This document shows positions 1-10,820 of a stretch of 64,000 nt of DNA, piece by piece; the first letter of the stretch is position 1, and the number at the start of each line of letters is the position of its first letter. A program made the position numbers and the translations under genes. The notes beneath the pieces are model-generated. The model had not been told where the DNA came from and did not search any database. It saw nothing but the letters and a program-made list of their open reading frames with translations. This DNA is from Candidatus Neomarinimicrobiota bacterium (GTDB taxonomy: Bacteria; Fidelibacterota; Fidelibacteria; Fidelibacterales; Fidelibacteraceae), in assembly GCA_021157965.1 (NCBI GenBank), contig JAGGVO010000057.1, positions 42,236 through 106,235 on the forward strand, written 5' to 3'.

Positions 1-344
1 GCCCCCAGGATAACAAGCTTCGGGTTGGACAAAAGGGCGGAAAAATCCGTCATGGCTCCAATTCCTAAAAAGATCAGGGGGGGGTAAATCCCTTTTAATA
101 CACCGTAATAGAGATAATTCAGTACGGAGCCTTTTTCATAGATCCCAATTTGTAATCCACCACCTTCCAGAAAAGGGATATTACCGACAATAATCCCAAA
201 TCCAATAGGGACCAAAAGAAGAGGTTCGTAATTTTTTGCCGCACCAAGATAGATACAGATACCGCCGGCAATCAACATAATTACGTGACCAATAGTTATA
301 TTCGCAAATCCTGAATAGCGCATAAACTCAAAGACAATATCCAT
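1..344 (-). CDS. oadB: Na+-translocating decarboxylase beta subunit (N-terminal part, runs off the window)
   Basis: This is the integral membrane subunit that couples decarboxylation of carboxybiotin to Na+ export. The minus strand reads 114 complete codons from an ATG at 344, starting MDIVFEFMRYSGFANIT and continuing through hydrophobic segments to PPLIFLGIGAMTDFS, a motif typical of the OadB/MmdB/GcdB family. The rest of the gene lies beyond base 1. Its ATG shares one base with the TAA of the biotin carrier gene (TAATG), so translation is probably coupled. Position after mmdA, the gamma subunit and the biotin carrier argues for a methylmalonyl-CoA decarboxylase beta subunit (MmdB). Sequence alone does not separate MmdB from OadB or GcdB. 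Confidence 0.93.
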   Translation of the reverse strand, partial: MDIVFEFMRYSGFANITIGHVIMLIAGGICIYLGAAKNYEPLLLVPIGFGIIVGNIPFLEGGGLQIGIYEKGSVLNYLYYGVLKGIYPPLIFLGIGAMTDFSALLSNPKLVILG

Positions 345-781
345 TAAACCTCCAGGGTAATTAAAACTTCACCTTCCAGCACAGAATTTCCCGGCTTGAC
401 GTTCACTGTTTTAACCACACCATCTGATGATGCCATGATATTATTTTCCATTTTCATGGCTTCCATTTTTGCCACGACCTGACCGATTTTCACAGAATCT
501 CCGGGATTCACAAGAATTGAGAGGATAGTCCCCGGAATGGGTGCTTTGATATACTGACTGCCCACATGCTCCGTGGGTTTGTGGGTCCGTTCCACTTTAT
601 CCGAATTGGAGGGTGCCACATTTTTGCGGACCAGGCGCGGTGTTTTTTGTTCCGGCCGGGATTCCAGGATTTCCACTTCATAATCGGTCCCGTTACATTC
701 CACAACTGCCGAATCATCGGTCATAGACTTAACCATCAGTTCATAGGGATTTCCATTGATCAGAAATTTCATCTTTTTCAT
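344..781 (-). CDS. Biotin carboxyl carrier subunit of the Na+-pumping decarboxylase
   Basis: This 145-residue protein carries the biotin that shuttles CO2 from the carboxyltransferase to the membrane pump. The C-terminal biotinyl domain (about residues 75-145) contains EAMKMEN, whose lysine is the biotinylation site, followed by a paired-strand hairpin ending in GEVLITLEV. The N-terminal 45 residues resemble the lead-in of OadA/GcdC-type carriers. The middle (about 45-70) is a charged, proline-containing linker, as in MmdC and GcdC. The gene starts 3 bases after the gamma subunit gene and overlaps the beta subunit gene by one base. It most likely corresponds to MmdC. Confidence 0.93.
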   Translation of the reverse strand: MKKMKFLINGNPYELMVKSMTDDSAVVECNGTDYEVEILESRPEQKTPRLVRKNVAPSNSDKVERTHKPTEHVGSQYIKAPIPGTILSILVNPGDSVKIGQVVAKMEAMKMENNIMASSDGVVKTVNVKPGNSVLEGEVLITLEV

Positions 782-784
782 AAT

Positions 785-1228
785 TTATTTTCCTGCACTT
801 TTGATCGTCACGATGGGTTGACGGAGTCCGTAAATTTTGCTGGACCATGGCGAATAGGGTTTTGCCCACCGCTCAAATGTGAGTTTGGCTTTTTCTTCTT
901 CCAGACTTTGACGTCTGAAAAGGTAAACGGCCATCATGATCGCCGTTGCCGTTTCATCGGGAATCTTCGATCCCTTTCCCACGGAGGATTCCCGGATTTC
1001 CTTCTCCTTTTTCAGGCTTTCATTCCGTTTATAATGATACTCAAAGGCTACCCTTAATACATTATTTACCAGCATGACAAAAAGATAAACAACAGTAAGT
1101 GCCACCATCACAATCAGAAAACCTGCAAGGGTAATTTTCAAAATAAAACCCGTCCCTTTGTCGGTCATGGCTGAAAAGAGAGGAGTAGAAAGCACCAGGA
1201 ACAGACCAATTAATTTATACCTCAACAT
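785..1228 (-). CDS. Na+-pump decarboxylase gamma subunit (OadG family)
   Basis: A 147-residue small membrane subunit. It has a hydrophobic N-terminus (about 1-20), a second strong membrane segment at about 30-56 (FLIVMVALTVVYLFVMLVN), and a charged cytosolic tail. OadG-type subunits stabilise the decarboxylase complex and join the carboxyltransferase to the membrane beta subunit. The C-terminal part contains DETATAIMMAVYLF, a pattern often seen in OadG-like proteins of FCB bacteria. The identification rests on size, topology and position between mmdA and the biotin carrier more than on strong motifs. Confidence 0.82.
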   Translation of the reverse strand: MLRYKLIGLFLVLSTPLFSAMTDKGTGFILKITLAGFLIVMVALTVVYLFVMLVNNVLRVAFEYHYKRNESLKKEKEIRESSVGKGSKIPDETATAIMMAVYLFRRQSLEEEKAKLTFERWAKPYSPWSSKIYGLRQPIVTIKSAGK

Positions 1229-1236
1229 GTATGCTC

Positions 1237-2784
1237 CTATAGGGGAATATTTCCATGTTTTTTCAGGGGATTTGTCAGTTTCTTTGTCAACAGGCTTTCA
1301 AAAGCCCGGATAATGCGAAAGCGGGTATTTTTCGGGTCAATCACATCATCCACAAAGCCCAGGTTTGCAGCGATAAAAGGATTTGAAAATTTTTCCCGGT
1401 ATTCTTCTACAAGCTGTTTCATGCGATTACCCTCCGGATCGTCATTCAGTTCTTTCCGGTAAAGAATCTGAACTGCCCCTTCGGCCCCCATGACGGCGAT
1501 TTCGGCCGTCGGCCAGGCATAATTTACATCGCCACGCAGGTGTTTCGAACTCATCACATCATACGCGCCGCCGTAAGCTTTACGGGTAATGATCGTCACC
1601 TTCGGTACCGTGGCTTCGGCAAAGGCATAAATCAGTTTTGCCCCTTCGCTGATGATTCCACGGTATTCCTGGGCAGTTCCGGGCAGAAAACCGGGGACAT
1701 CCACCAGGGTCAAAATGGGGATATTAAAGGCATCACAAAAACGGACAAAACGGGCGGCTTTTTTACTGGCATTAATGTCCAGTACACCGGCAAGGTAACT
1801 GGGCTGATTTGCAACAATACCCACCGAGCGGCCATTAAACCGTGCAAAGCCCGTAATAATATTCGGGGCAAAGTGCCGGGATACTTCCAAAAATTCCTCG
1901 TCATCCACTATCCGGTAGATTATATCTTTCATGTCATACGGCTGATTCGGAAAATCAGGTATGATGGCCGCCAGCTCCTCATCCACCCGGTTGATAGGGT
2001 CATGGGTAGAAACTATTGGGGCTTCTTCCAGATTGTTTTGAGGCAGATAGCTGATCAGTTTCCGGATAATTCCCAGGGCCTCTTCCTCATTTTCCGCTGA
2101 AAACTGGGCCACACCGGATTTGGAGGCATGGACCATGGCGCCTCCCAGTTGCTCTTCTGTCACACTCTCGTTCGTTACGGTTTTTACAACCTTCGGGCCG
2201 GTGATAAACATGTAGGATGTCTCTTCCGCCATGATGATAAAATCTGTCAGCGCCGGGGAATAGACGGCTCCACCGGCACAGGGACCCAAAATGGCGGAAA
2301 TCTGGGGAACCACGCCGGAAGCTTCCACATTCCGCTGGAAAATATCTGCATACCCGGCAAGAGACATGATCCCTTCCTGAATGCGGGCACCGCCTGAATC
2401 GTTCAATCCGATGACCGGAGCCCCCATTTTCATGGCCATATCCATCACTTTACAGATTTTCATGGCAAAGGTCTCACTCAGACTTCCCCCCAGTACCGTA
2501 AAATCCTGGGAAAACACATAGACCAGCCTGCCGTCGATGGTTCCATACCCAGTAATCACTCCATCGCCCAAATACTTCTTCTTATCCAGTCCGAAATCCC
2601 GGCTCCGGTGGGTCACGAACATATCAAATTCCTCAAAGGAATCTTTGTCCAGTAAAATCTCGATTCGTTCACGGGCGGTCAGCTTTCCTTTTTCATGCTG
2701 CCTGGCAATCCGGGCTTCCCCTCCTCCTTCCAATGCTTTTTGCCGCATTTCACGGAGTTTTTTTAAATTTTCCCGCATCGACAT
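1237..2784 (-). CDS. mmdA: Methylmalonyl-CoA decarboxylase/propionyl-CoA carboxylase carboxyltransferase subunit
   Basis: A 515-residue carboxyltransferase that moves CO2 between methylmalonyl-CoA and biotin. It has the two crotonase-like halves of the family. [13 protein letters not shown] in the N-terminal half and [10 protein letters not shown] in the C-terminal half are the oxyanion-hole and acyl-CoA-binding signatures. [16 protein letters not shown] is also diagnostic. The length matches MmdA/PccB. An AAAGGAG site sits about 9 bases before the ATG at 2784. No biotin carboxylase gene is nearby, whereas gamma, carrier and beta subunits follow directly. This favours the Na+-pumping decarboxylase over an ATP-dependent propionyl-CoA carboxylase. 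Confidence 0.95.
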   Translation of the reverse strand: MSMRENLKKLREMRQKALEGGGEARIARQHEKGKLTARERIEILLDKDSFEEFDMFVTHRSRDFGLDKKKYLGDGVITGYGTIDGRLVYVFSQDFTVLGGSLSETFAMKICKVMDMAMKMGAPVIGLNDSGGARIQEGIMSLAGYADIFQRNVEASGVVPQISAILGPCAGGAVYSPALTDFIIMAEETSYMFITGPKVVKTVTNESVTEEQLGGAMVHASKSGVAQFSAENEEEALGIIRKLISYLPQNNLEEAPIVSTHDPINRVDEELAAIIPDFPNQPYDMKDIIYRIVDDEEFLEVSRHFAPNIITGFARFNGRSVGIVANQPSYLAGVLDINASKKAARFVRFCDAFNIPILTLVDVPGFLPGTAQEYRGIISEGAKLIYAFAEATVPKVTIITRKAYGGAYDVMSSKHLRGDVNYAWPTAEIAVMGAEGAVQILYRKELNDDPEGNRMKQLVEEYREKFSNPFIAANLGFVDDVIDPKNTRFRIIRAFESLLTKKLTNPLKKHGNIPL

Positions 2785-2815
2785 ATGTATTTTCTCCTTT
2801 TTATCTAAGGATACC

Positions 2816-3226
2816 CTATAATTCCTCGTGTTCCTGAGTGAGTTCGGTTAAAACCCCAAAGGTGGATTTGGGATGAAGAAAACCTATCAGGTGCCCGCCG
2901 GCCCCTTTACGGGGGTTCTTGTCTATCAGACGGATTCCCTTTTCTTCTGCTGTCCGGAGTGCCTCATCACACGCATCCACAGCATAGGCAATATGGTGAA
3001 CTCCTTCGCCTTTTTTCTCGAGAAATTTTGCGACGGGACTCTCTTCCGAAAGGGGCTCCAGGAGTTCAATCCGTGTATCTCCCACTTGAAACATCGCAAC
3101 TTTAACACCCTGGTCTTCTACGGTTTCGGTCCCCAATAATGAAAGACCTAAAACATCTTTGTAATATGGGATTTGTTCGTCAAGCGAGCGGACTGCTATC
3201 CCGATATGCGAAATTCCTTTTACCAT
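2816..3226 (-). CDS. mce: Methylmalonyl-CoA epimerase
   Basis: A 136-residue protein of the glyoxalase/VOC fold. It interconverts the R and S forms of methylmalonyl-CoA, linking the mutase to the decarboxylase. Two beta-alpha-beta-beta-beta modules are visible. Metal ligands can be placed at the His of ISHIGIAV, the His pair of GVHHIAYAV and the Glu of GVLTEL near the C-terminus. Length is normal. It lies 31 bases upstream of mmdA and 135 bases downstream of meaB, so it may have its own promoter or be part of the long operon. Confidence 0.95.
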   Translation of the reverse strand: MVKGISHIGIAVRSLDEQIPYYKDVLGLSLLGTETVEDQGVKVAMFQVGDTRIELLEPLSEESPVAKFLEKKGEGVHHIAYAVDACDEALRTAEEKGIRLIDKNPRKGAGGHLIGFLHPKSTFGVLTELTQEHEEL

Positions 3227-3361
3227 GTTTACCTCTGTTTTTCTCTTCTCCTGCCGTCTCCCACCTGTGACGGAAGCATATCTGATCCGGGTCTCATGCG
3301 CACTTTACATCGCGGCTTGCTGCCCCCGGCCGGTTGAAAACTTAATGAATGTAAAAAACAA

Positions 3362-4543
3362 TTACTCCTCTTTTTTAGGGGATATATTTTCCAGAAATCC
3401 TTTCATAAGCTGCTCTGCCCCGGTTGTGGGTAAGAGGGTGCCGGACTCGATTTTTTCTTTCATAGTGTTGATATCCTCACGGATTTCCGGATGATCATAA
3501 AACCAGACCCGCATCCGTTCTTCAACCATACTGTAGAACCAGTTTACAGCCTGTTCTTTCCGTCTGTTCTGAAAAACACCGTTCTCTGTCGTTTTCTTTT
3601 TAAAGTCCCAAATCATACGGCGGATTTCAGGGATGCCATACCCTGTCAGGGCGGAACACGTTAACACTTTACAATTCCATCCTTTTGTAACCGGCTTCAG
3701 GTAATGGATGGCTGTTTCAAACTGATTCCGGGTCATTTCGGCTTTCTGAAAATTGTCACTATCCGCCTTATTGATCACCACGGCATCGGCTATTTCAATG
3801 ACCCCTTTTTTAATCCCTTGAAGTTCATCCCCGGCACCTGAAATTTGCAGGAGGAGGAAAAAATCCACCATGGACCGGACCGTGATTTCACTTTGACCCA
3901 CTCCCACGGTTTCAACCAAAATCACATCATAACCGGCCGCTTCACAAACGGTGATACTTTCCCTTGTTTTGGAAGCCACTCCTCCGAGAGTTCCGCCGGA
4001 CGGCGAGGGACGAATAAAGGCATTTTCATCCCGGGAGAGTTTTTCCATCCGGGTTTTATCCCCTAAAATACTCCCTTTTGTCACAGAAGAACTGGGATCC
4101 ACGGCCAAAACTGCCACACGATGACCGTTTTGGACGAGCTGAAGGCCAAAGGCTTCAATAAATGTACTTTTACCGGCGCCGGGAACACCGGAAACACCTA
4201 TACGAAGGGACTTTCCGGCATAAGGCAGTAATTGGTGAAGGACACGGGCAGCCATGTCCCGATGCCGGGGGGCCTGGCTTTCAATCAGGGTAATGGTCCG
4301 GGCCAGCAAAGGTCTGTCCCCTTTTAAAACACCCTTGACATAATCATCCACTGAAAGGTTTTTCCGCCGGGGGCCTTTGACAGTTTCTTTTCTGATTCCG
4401 GCAGAATACCCGCTCCGGACCACCTTCACGGCAAAAGCTTCATGATCTTCCGGCGGTGCCCAATCCGGCCGGTAACTCCTCTCGTTCTCGGGCCGCTCGT
4501 CCTGATTTTTGTCCCGGTTCCGATTTTTATCTTTTGCTCTCAT
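3362..4543 (-). CDS. meaB: MeaB/ArgK-type GTPase chaperone of methylmalonyl-CoA mutase
   Basis: A 393-residue G3E-family P-loop GTPase that protects and reloads adenosylcobalamin in methylmalonyl-CoA mutase. The Walker A motif is GVPGAGKST. It is followed by [18 protein letters not shown], and NKAD supplies guanine specificity. The gene overlaps the mutB stop by an ATGA, as expected for a protein that binds the mutase. The first 60 or so residues are an extra highly charged, probably disordered stretch ([16 protein letters not shown]...); most MeaB proteins are about 330 residues. The ATG at 4543 is the only start in the coupled position, so the extension is probably real. Confidence 0.95.
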   Translation of the reverse strand: MRAKDKNRNRDKNQDERPENERSYRPDWAPPEDHEAFAVKVVRSGYSAGIRKETVKGPRRKNLSVDDYVKGVLKGDRPLLARTITLIESQAPRHRDMAARVLHQLLPYAGKSLRIGVSGVPGAGKSTFIEAFGLQLVQNGHRVAVLAVDPSSSVTKGSILGDKTRMEKLSRDENAFIRPSPSGGTLGGVASKTRESITVCEAAGYDVILVETVGVGQSEITVRSMVDFFLLLQISGAGDELQGIKKGVIEIADAVVINKADSDNFQKAEMTRNQFETAIHYLKPVTKGWNCKVLTCSALTGYGIPEIRRMIWDFKKKTTENGVFQNRRKEQAVNWFYSMVEERMRVWFYDHPEIREDINTMKEKIESGTLLPTTGAEQLMKGFLENISPKKEE

Positions 4544-6726
4544 TCGTGTCCAAATCGTTCATTTATTTCTTCCATGAGCCTAAAGCCCGCTTCCGGAATG
4601 CGGGTTCCGGGACCAAAAATGGCCGAAGCTCCGTGCTGATAGAGAAAATCGTAATCCTGGGACGGAATCACCCCGCCGACAATGACGATAATATCTTCGC
4701 GTCCCAGTTTTTTTAAGGCGTCAACAAGCTGAGGAAGCAGTGTTTTGTGTCCCGCCGCCAGTGAACTCATGCCCACTACGTGGACATCATTTTCCACCGC
4801 CTGACGTGCTGTTTCCTCCGGTGTTTGAAAAAGGGGTCCCATATCCACATCAAACCCCATATCGGCATAGGCAGTCGCCACAACTTTAGCCCCCCTGTCA
4901 TGACCATCCTGCCCCATCTTTGCTATTAAAATCCGGGGTCGGCGTCCTTCCTGTTTTTCAAAATCGTCAGTCATGCCACGGACCTTTTGAACCAGATTCT
5001 CCTCGTCTCCGGCATATTCACTGCTATACACACCTGAAATTGTCCTGGTCACAGCCTGATACCTTCCACATACTTTTTCAATTGCTGATGAAATTTCCCC
5101 CAATGTTGCCCTGGCTTTTGCCGCATCAACACACAAATCCAGCAGGTTGCCTTCGCCGGATTCCGTACAGGCGGTAATGGCTTTCAGGGCTTTTCCCACA
5201 GCCTTATCATCCCGTTTGGACCGAATATCCCGGAGTCTGCGGATTTGGGAGAGACGGACTGCCGTATTATCCACCTCGAGAATCTCAATGGGATCCTTTT
5301 CTTCAGGAGGATATTTATTCAACCCCACAATGGTTTCCCGTCCTGAATCAATCCGGGCCTGGCGCCGGGCGGCCGCTTCTTCAATGCGCATCTTGGGAAT
5401 TCCGGCCTCAATGGCTCTGGTCATGCCGCCATATTCTTCCACTTCCAGAATATGATCCCAACCTTTCTGCAGGAGTTCATGGGTCAGAGACTCCACAAAA
5501 TAGGAACCGGCCCAGGGATCGATTACCTTTGTAATCCAGGTTTCATCCTGCAAATAAAGCTGAGTGTTCCGGGCAATCCGGGCGGAGAAATCCGTCGGCA
5601 GGGCAATAGCTTCATCCAGGGCATTGGTATGCAGGGACTGGGTGTGCCCCAAAGCCGCAGCCATGGCCTCGATGCAGGTTCGGGCTACATTGTTGTAGGG
5701 ATCCTGTTCTGTCAAACTCCAGCCGGAGGTCTGGGAATGGGTCCGCAGGGACATGGATTTGGGATTTTTGGGGTTGAACTGTTTGATAAGTTTGGCCCAG
5801 ATCAACCGGGCTGCCCGGAGTTTGGCAATTTCCATGAAATAATTCATGCCTTCCGCCCAGAAAAAAGAAATCCGGGGGGCAAATGCATCGATATCCAGTC
5901 CCGCACGAATCCCGGTCCGAACATATTCCAAACCGTCAGCCAGCGTATAGGCCATTTCAAGATCCGCTGTGGCTCCTGCTTCCTGCATGTGATAGCCCGA
6001 AACACTGATGCTGTTGAATTTGGGCATCTTTTCCGACGTGTATTTGAAAATATCGGCAATGATCCGCATGGAAACTTCAGGCGGATAGATATAGGTATTG
6101 CGGACCATATACTCTTTGAGGATATCATTCTGGATGGTTCCGCTCAACTCTTCCGGTGTGACACCCTGTTCTTCCGCCGCAACAATGTAAAAGGCCATGA
6201 CCGGCAGAACCGCCCCGTTCATGGTCATGGAGACGGACATTTTATCCAGGGGAATTCCGTCAAAAAGGATTTTCATATCCTCCACCGAATCGATGGCCAC
6301 GCCTGCCTTTCCCACATCCCCCACCACTCGGGGATGATCCGAATCATATCCCCGGTGGGTTGCCAGATCAAAGGCCACGGAAAGTCCCTTTTGCCCCGCC
6401 GCCAGATTCCGGCGATAAAAGGCATTGCTCTCTTCCGCCGTGGAAAAGCCGGCATACTGCCGGACAGTCCAGGGACGTCCCACATACATGGTGGAATAGG
6501 GGCCCCTTAAAAAGGGAGGAATCCCTGAAAGGTAATCCAGATGTTCACAGGCTTCCGTATCCTTCCCGTCGTAAAGGGGTTTGACGGGAATTTTTTCCAT
6601 GGTTTCCCATACGGCCTCACGGACTGTCATACCCGTCTCTTTTTCAAAGGCTTTTTCCCATTCTTCACGGGTCATCCGGGGAGTGTCAACATCAAAGGGA
6701 ATTTTTGTAAAATCCGGTTTACGCAT
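4540..6726 (-). CDS. mutB: Methylmalonyl-CoA mutase large (catalytic) subunit
   Basis: The adenosylcobalamin-dependent large subunit, which interconverts succinyl-CoA and (R)-methylmalonyl-CoA. I place the start at the ATG at 6726 (728 residues, [11 protein letters not shown]) because GGGAGGTG lies just before it. A longer reading frame to 6777 has no such site and would overlap mutA further. The TIM-barrel domain contains [12 protein letters not shown] and the C-terminal domain carries the cobalamin lower-ligand motif DGHDRG, with [12 protein letters not shown] after it. Start overlaps the mutA stop by 8 bases; stop overlaps meaB. Length is normal. Confidence 0.97.
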   Translation of the reverse strand: MRKPDFTKIPFDVDTPRMTREEWEKAFEKETGMTVREAVWETMEKIPVKPLYDGKDTEACEHLDYLSGIPPFLRGPYSTMYVGRPWTVRQYAGFSTAEESNAFYRRNLAAGQKGLSVAFDLATHRGYDSDHPRVVGDVGKAGVAIDSVEDMKILFDGIPLDKMSVSMTMNGAVLPVMAFYIVAAEEQGVTPEELSGTIQNDILKEYMVRNTYIYPPEVSMRIIADIFKYTSEKMPKFNSISVSGYHMQEAGATADLEMAYTLADGLEYVRTGIRAGLDIDAFAPRISFFWAEGMNYFMEIAKLRAARLIWAKLIKQFNPKNPKSMSLRTHSQTSGWSLTEQDPYNNVARTCIEAMAAALGHTQSLHTNALDEAIALPTDFSARIARNTQLYLQDETWITKVIDPWAGSYFVESLTHELLQKGWDHILEVEEYGGMTRAIEAGIPKMRIEEAAARRQARIDSGRETIVGLNKYPPEEKDPIEILEVDNTAVRLSQIRRLRDIRSKRDDKAVGKALKAITACTESGEGNLLDLCVDAAKARATLGEISSAIEKVCGRYQAVTRTISGVYSSEYAGDEENLVQKVRGMTDDFEKQEGRRPRILIAKMGQDGHDRGAKVVATAYADMGFDVDMGPLFQTPEETARQAVENDVHVVGMSSLAAGHKTLLPQLVDALKKLGREDIIVIVGGVIPSQDYDFLYQHGASAIFGPGTRIPEAGFRLMEEINERFGHE

Positions 6727-8890
6727 GATGTTCACCTCCCGCCAATTTCCAAAGATCTTCATAAAATTCCACGGCATCGGCCCCCAGATACAGGAAGCGG
6801 TAAACGCCTGCTTTTTTCAGCATTTCCATACTCTCCCGGGGTCTGCCGGCAACGATCACTTTCATGGCGGATTGAAGATCTCTAAGCTTATTTATAAAGG
6901 CCGGAACAATGTCCGGATAGGTTTCATCTGTGGAACACAGCACGGCGGCAAAGGCCTTGCTTTCGTTTGCGGCAAGGGCCGCTTCTGCCGGTGAGGGTTG
7001 AGCCGGTGTATCCAGGACCTCAAACCCGCCGGGTTCCAGAAACCCCCGACTGAAATCGGAGCGGATCTTGTGCTGTTTGGGCGGTCCCATATTAACTAGA
7101 ATAATCTTTGGTCTGCCTTTTTGCGTCTTCTCCGCCTGCCAGCCCATATCCCGGAAGCGCTCAAAAATCTCGGCGGCTCTGTAAGGCAGAAGAGGTGATA
7201 TAGTGAGCCCCTGCCCTGCCGACAGGCGGAGACTCCGTGAGATTTCACCCAGGGTAGCTCCGGCTGAAACAGCCTGCACTGCCGTTTCCATCTTTTGTTT
7301 TCCCAGGGACAGATTTTCAAGGTGTTTCATCACAGCCTGATTTTCCTTTTGGTCCAGGGATACACGAAAGGCTTTCAAATACTCTGCCCGCTTTTTCTGA
7401 AGCGCTTTTTGATCAACGGGTACAGAATCCAGCTTTTTTTGTTTGATGTCGGCATACATATTGATTCCCACCAACACCTTTTTCCGCTTTCGATAATCTT
7501 TTTCCCGGGCTTGTCTTACTGATAAAATTTCATCATGAATCCATCCGGAGTCCAGGGCTTTCAGCAAGCCGCCCTGTTCTTCTGTTTTCTGAAAACATGT
7601 CCAGGCTTCTTTAGCCACCTGCCATGTCAGAGTCTCTACAAAATAAGATCCGCCGGCCGGGTCGATAAGCCGGTCCAGATGACACTCTTCCCTGAGAATA
7701 ATCTGAATATTCCGTGCAACACGGCGGGCAAAGGCCAAAGGTTCATTCACGGCCATTTCGTCAAAAGCATTGGTATGAAGACTGTCCACGCCCCCCAGGA
7801 TGGCGGAAAAAGCCTCCGTGGTGGTCCGGAGGATGTTTACATAGGGATCATACAGCGTCTGATTGGTTTTGGATGGCCGGGCATGCCAGGTAATTTGATG
7901 TGCGGCTTCATTCAACCCATACTCTTTCAGCACCCTTCGGACCAACAAGCGTGCAGCCCTGAATTTGGCAATTTCCATAAAAAAGAAAGGCCCAACGCCC
8001 AATGTAACCCGCAGATGGCGGACAATACATTCCGGGTTTATATTCCGTTCACCCAACCGGTTCATCCATTCCACCAGGGAGGAAAGCATCCAGGCCAGTT
8101 CCTGCACGGCGCCGGCTCCGGCCTCATGATACGGCAAAGTGGAAATACCCAATCCTTTCATACCCGGCATTGTGCCGTCAAGCCATGTTACTGTTTCGGC
8201 TATTTCATCAAAAACGGTTTTAAGATCCACGGGAAGAAAACCCTTTTTGGCCAGAAATGCAAAGGGATCCTGATCCACGGCCCCGCTGAGGGATTCGGGA
8301 TCAACACCTTTTTTATCCAGATAGGCTTTAAAAACCGCCAGAAAAGGGAGAGCAGAAAAACCACCGTCAAGTATCAGATCAACGGCCGGGAGTTCCACGC
8401 CGTTTAAAGCCCGTTCAAGGCTTCGCAACCCGGAGATGGAGAGGCCGCCATCCCCGACATGTTCCGTCTTTGCGTAATCGGCATCCTGTCCCAAAAGAGA
8501 AGCCGTATCCAGTTTCAGAGTCACACCCGTTTGACCTTTCTTCAAATCATTCAGCAGGGCTTTATTGAATTCTTCCGCCAGGACAAAGGGAAGCTCCTGA
8601 TTTACAATCCAGGGTTTACCCACATAAGCGGCTGGCGTGTTTCCGCGCAAGCCGTGGTCCACTCCGGGATACATATCGGAGAGTATAGCATCCCGATCCG
8701 CCCGGATGTACAGGGGTTCCAGCGTTATGCCTTCATAGGTGGGAGTGCACAGTTTCTTCTCGAAGGGTACCCCCTTAAGAAAAGGCTCCACAATCGCCAG
8801 CCACTCTTCATAAGTGGGAATGGGAAAATCGTCCTTCAGCGTAAATCGCTTGTCCAGTTTTACCAATGGATCTTTGCGGGTCTCTGTCAT
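6719..8890 (-). CDS. mutA: Methylmalonyl-CoA mutase small (non-catalytic) subunit
   Basis: The partner of MutB in heterodimeric methylmalonyl-CoA mutases. At 723 residues it is longer than many small subunits (about 620-640), with a mutase barrel and a cobalamin-binding-like C-terminal domain. In that domain the DxHxxG motif is lost: the equivalent region reads [15 protein letters not shown]. Loss of cobalamin binding is the family rule for the small subunit. [13 protein letters not shown] and [14 protein letters not shown] are typical mutase sequences. An AGAGGAT site precedes the ATG at 8890. The gene is 19 bases after glgC and translationally coupled to mutB. Confidence 0.95.
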   Translation of the reverse strand: MTETRKDPLVKLDKRFTLKDDFPIPTYEEWLAIVEPFLKGVPFEKKLCTPTYEGITLEPLYIRADRDAILSDMYPGVDHGLRGNTPAAYVGKPWIVNQELPFVLAEEFNKALLNDLKKGQTGVTLKLDTASLLGQDADYAKTEHVGDGGLSISGLRSLERALNGVELPAVDLILDGGFSALPFLAVFKAYLDKKGVDPESLSGAVDQDPFAFLAKKGFLPVDLKTVFDEIAETVTWLDGTMPGMKGLGISTLPYHEAGAGAVQELAWMLSSLVEWMNRLGERNINPECIVRHLRVTLGVGPFFFMEIAKFRAARLLVRRVLKEYGLNEAAHQITWHARPSKTNQTLYDPYVNILRTTTEAFSAILGGVDSLHTNAFDEMAVNEPLAFARRVARNIQIILREECHLDRLIDPAGGSYFVETLTWQVAKEAWTCFQKTEEQGGLLKALDSGWIHDEILSVRQAREKDYRKRKKVLVGINMYADIKQKKLDSVPVDQKALQKKRAEYLKAFRVSLDQKENQAVMKHLENLSLGKQKMETAVQAVSAGATLGEISRSLRLSAGQGLTISPLLPYRAAEIFERFRDMGWQAEKTQKGRPKIILVNMGPPKQHKIRSDFSRGFLEPGGFEVLDTPAQPSPAEAALAANESKAFAAVLCSTDETYPDIVPAFINKLRDLQSAMKVIVAGRPRESMEMLKKAGVYRFLYLGADAVEFYEDLWKLAGGEHHA

Positions 8891-8909
8891 ACTTATCCTC
8901 TAATCTCTG

Positions 8910-10148
8910 TCAGATAATGGTTCCGTCTTCAAGAACTGCACCTTTTTTCACCACGACAATGCCATCCCGGATCCAATACTGACTTTCTTCCTTGTAGTCA
9001 ATCCCATTTTTATTCAGGATTTGTACATCATTTCCGATATGGACATTTTTATCGATAATGGCATTTTTTATCACACAATTGCGGCCGATTCCCAGGGGAA
9101 TGCTTGTTTCACGGTCTTCTTCAAAATAATCATTACCCATAATATAGGAGGATTCGATCGTCGTTCCGTAATTAATGATGCTCCGGATTCCAATCACTGA
9201 TTTACGGATGGAAGTAGCCCGGATCATGGATCCTTCCCCCACGGTGGATGACACGATGCAAGAGTCCCCGATATGGCTTCCGGGAAGCATGCGGGCATGG
9301 GTATAGATAGGCATCAAAGGATCCCGAAAACAGAAGGGAGGTGTTTGGGAAGTCATGGCAATGTTGGCGTCATAAAAGGAGCGGATGGTCCCGATATCCT
9401 CCCAGTATCCATTAAAAAAAAAGGCCTGGACATGATACCCGCTTTCAATGGCTCCGGGGATGATATCACCGCCGAAATCATCTTTCTGAATATCACTCAG
9501 GGCTTTTCGGAGAATTTTCTTGCTGAACACATAGATTCCCATAGATCCCCAGTAGGGTTTGTCCGGATTCCCCGTATCGCTGGTCATCTCATCCAGGATT
9601 TTATCTTCTTTGGGTTTTTCGGCAAATCTGACAATTCTTCCGTTTGAATCCACCTTCAGCACACCGAAATCCTTGGCTTCTTCCCGTGAAACGGCTTTGA
9701 CGGAGATAGTGATATCGGCAGCGCTGGACCGGTGATGGTAGACAAACTTGTCATAATTCATCCGGTACAGATGATCGCCGGCCAGAATCAGGTATTCAGT
9801 GAATTCCCATTTTTCAAAATGGTGCATATTGTGCCGGACGGCGTCTGCCGTCCCTTGATACCAGTGGGCATTTTCAAAGGTTTGTGATGCCGCCAGAACC
9901 TCCAGAAACCCTTGTGAAAAGGGATCAAACTTGTAGGTGCTGTTAATATGCCGGTGGAGAGATTCGCTGTTGAACTGTGTCAAGACGTAAATTCTTCGGA
10001 TATTGGAATTCAGGCAATTGCTGATAGGTATGTCAATCAACCGGTATTTCCCCCCGATGGGGACTGCCGGCTTGGAACGCACACTGGTGAGGGGAGCCAG
10101 CCGTGTCCCCCGTCCTCCTCCAAGTATGAGTGATAAAACACGTCTCAT
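8910..10148 (-). CDS. glgC: Glucose-1-phosphate adenylyltransferase (ADP-glucose pyrophosphorylase)
   Basis: Makes ADP-glucose from ATP and glucose-1-phosphate for glycogen synthesis. The nucleotidyltransferase signature GGGRGTRLAPLT is at the N-terminus, AGDHLYRM is the catalytic and sugar region, and the C-terminal third is a left-handed beta-helix (repeats such as GSHIGDSCIVSSTV). I choose the ATG at 10148 (412 residues, MRRVLSLILGG) because GAGG lies 5 bases before it; a GTG six bases upstream is also possible. It sits inside the run leading to the methylmalonyl-CoA genes, suggesting co-expression of carbon storage and fermentation. No other glycogen gene is adjacent. Confidence 0.95.
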   Translation of the reverse strand: MRRVLSLILGGGRGTRLAPLTSVRSKPAVPIGGKYRLIDIPISNCLNSNIRRIYVLTQFNSESLHRHINSTYKFDPFSQGFLEVLAASQTFENAHWYQGTADAVRHNMHHFEKWEFTEYLILAGDHLYRMNYDKFVYHHRSSAADITISVKAVSREEAKDFGVLKVDSNGRIVRFAEKPKEDKILDEMTSDTGNPDKPYWGSMGIYVFSKKILRKALSDIQKDDFGGDIIPGAIESGYHVQAFFFNGYWEDIGTIRSFYDANIAMTSQTPPFCFRDPLMPIYTHARMLPGSHIGDSCIVSSTVGEGSMIRATSIRKSVIGIRSIINYGTTIESSYIMGNDYFEEDRETSIPLGIGRNCVIKNAIIDKNVHIGNDVQILNKNGIDYKEESQYWIRDGIVVVKKGAVLEDGTII

Positions 10149-10162
10149 AGGCACCTCATGAA

Positions 10163-10780
10163 TTATAAAATATTAAACCAATAGTCCGCCAGCCAGATTT
10201 CAAGCCATGTAAGCACACCGCCCAGAACGGCTCCCGCAAGGGTTTGCATGGGTGTATGGGCTTTCACACGGATTCGGGACCAGCACAATGCGGGAACGAT
10301 CAGCCAGAGAATTACATGCCGGGGACCGAAAATCAGGGTTGTTGCAGACAGGTAACCGGCAATGCCTGCACAGTGAATACTGATTTTCCACCACAGGGTG
10401 ATAATACCGTAAATAATCGTATTGATAAAAATGGCAAACAATACGGCATTGAAAACACCCGGAAGCCCGGTCCAGACAGAAATGAAGAACGTGACCAGAT
10501 AAATGAGGGAAAAAATCATAAACGGAACAATCCGCTGGGATCGTTCGGGGATATCCATGTGGGATGTCATCCCTTTTTTGACCATAAAACCGATAATCAG
10601 GACGGGCAGAATAAATGCAGACAGGGAACCGGCAATGATAATTCCCATGGTATCGGCCCGGTTATAGCCCTTATACGTTACCAGGTAGACAATAAATAAA
10701 ATGCTGAACCACAGAGGATTGAAGATAAAGGATATCCCTCTGGCCAACCATGTTTCAAAATATTTAGGTGGTTTTTTCAT
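10163..10780 (-). CDS. PAP2-superfamily membrane phosphatase-like protein
   Basis: An integral membrane protein of about 205 residues with six predicted helices. Conserved pieces fit the PAP2/phosphatidic-acid-phosphatase family. These are MDIPERSQR (the KxxxxxxRP-like region), a SIHCAG segment in the place of PSGH, and SRIRVKAHTPMQTLAGAVLG, which matches SRxxxxxHxxxDxxxG with Gln where Asp is usual. Such enzymes act on lipid or isoprenoid phosphates, or are transporters. The start is uncertain: the ATG at 10780 is chosen, and a TTG at 10798 is in frame. It lies 14 bases before glgC. The substrate cannot be told. Confidence 0.7.
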   Translation of the reverse strand: MKKPPKYFETWLARGISFIFNPLWFSILFIVYLVTYKGYNRADTMGIIIAGSLSAFILPVLIIGFMVKKGMTSHMDIPERSQRIVPFMIFSLIYLVTFFISVWTGLPGVFNAVLFAIFINTIIYGIITLWWKISIHCAGIAGYLSATTLIFGPRHVILWLIVPALCWSRIRVKAHTPMQTLAGAVLGGVLTWLEIWLADYWFNIL

Positions 10781-10820
10781 CAGTTTTAAAATATACAAAA
10801 TTCAGTCATTAAGGTCAGGC

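Noticed and set aside
5452..6510. Long plus-strand open frame (352 codons) opposite mutB
   Set aside because: Antisense shadow of a strongly identified gene; odd composition (His, Gly, Arg rich) and no recognisable domain.
7535..8407. Plus-strand open frame of 290 codons opposite mutA
   Set aside because: Antisense shadow with no domain and no ribosome-binding site.
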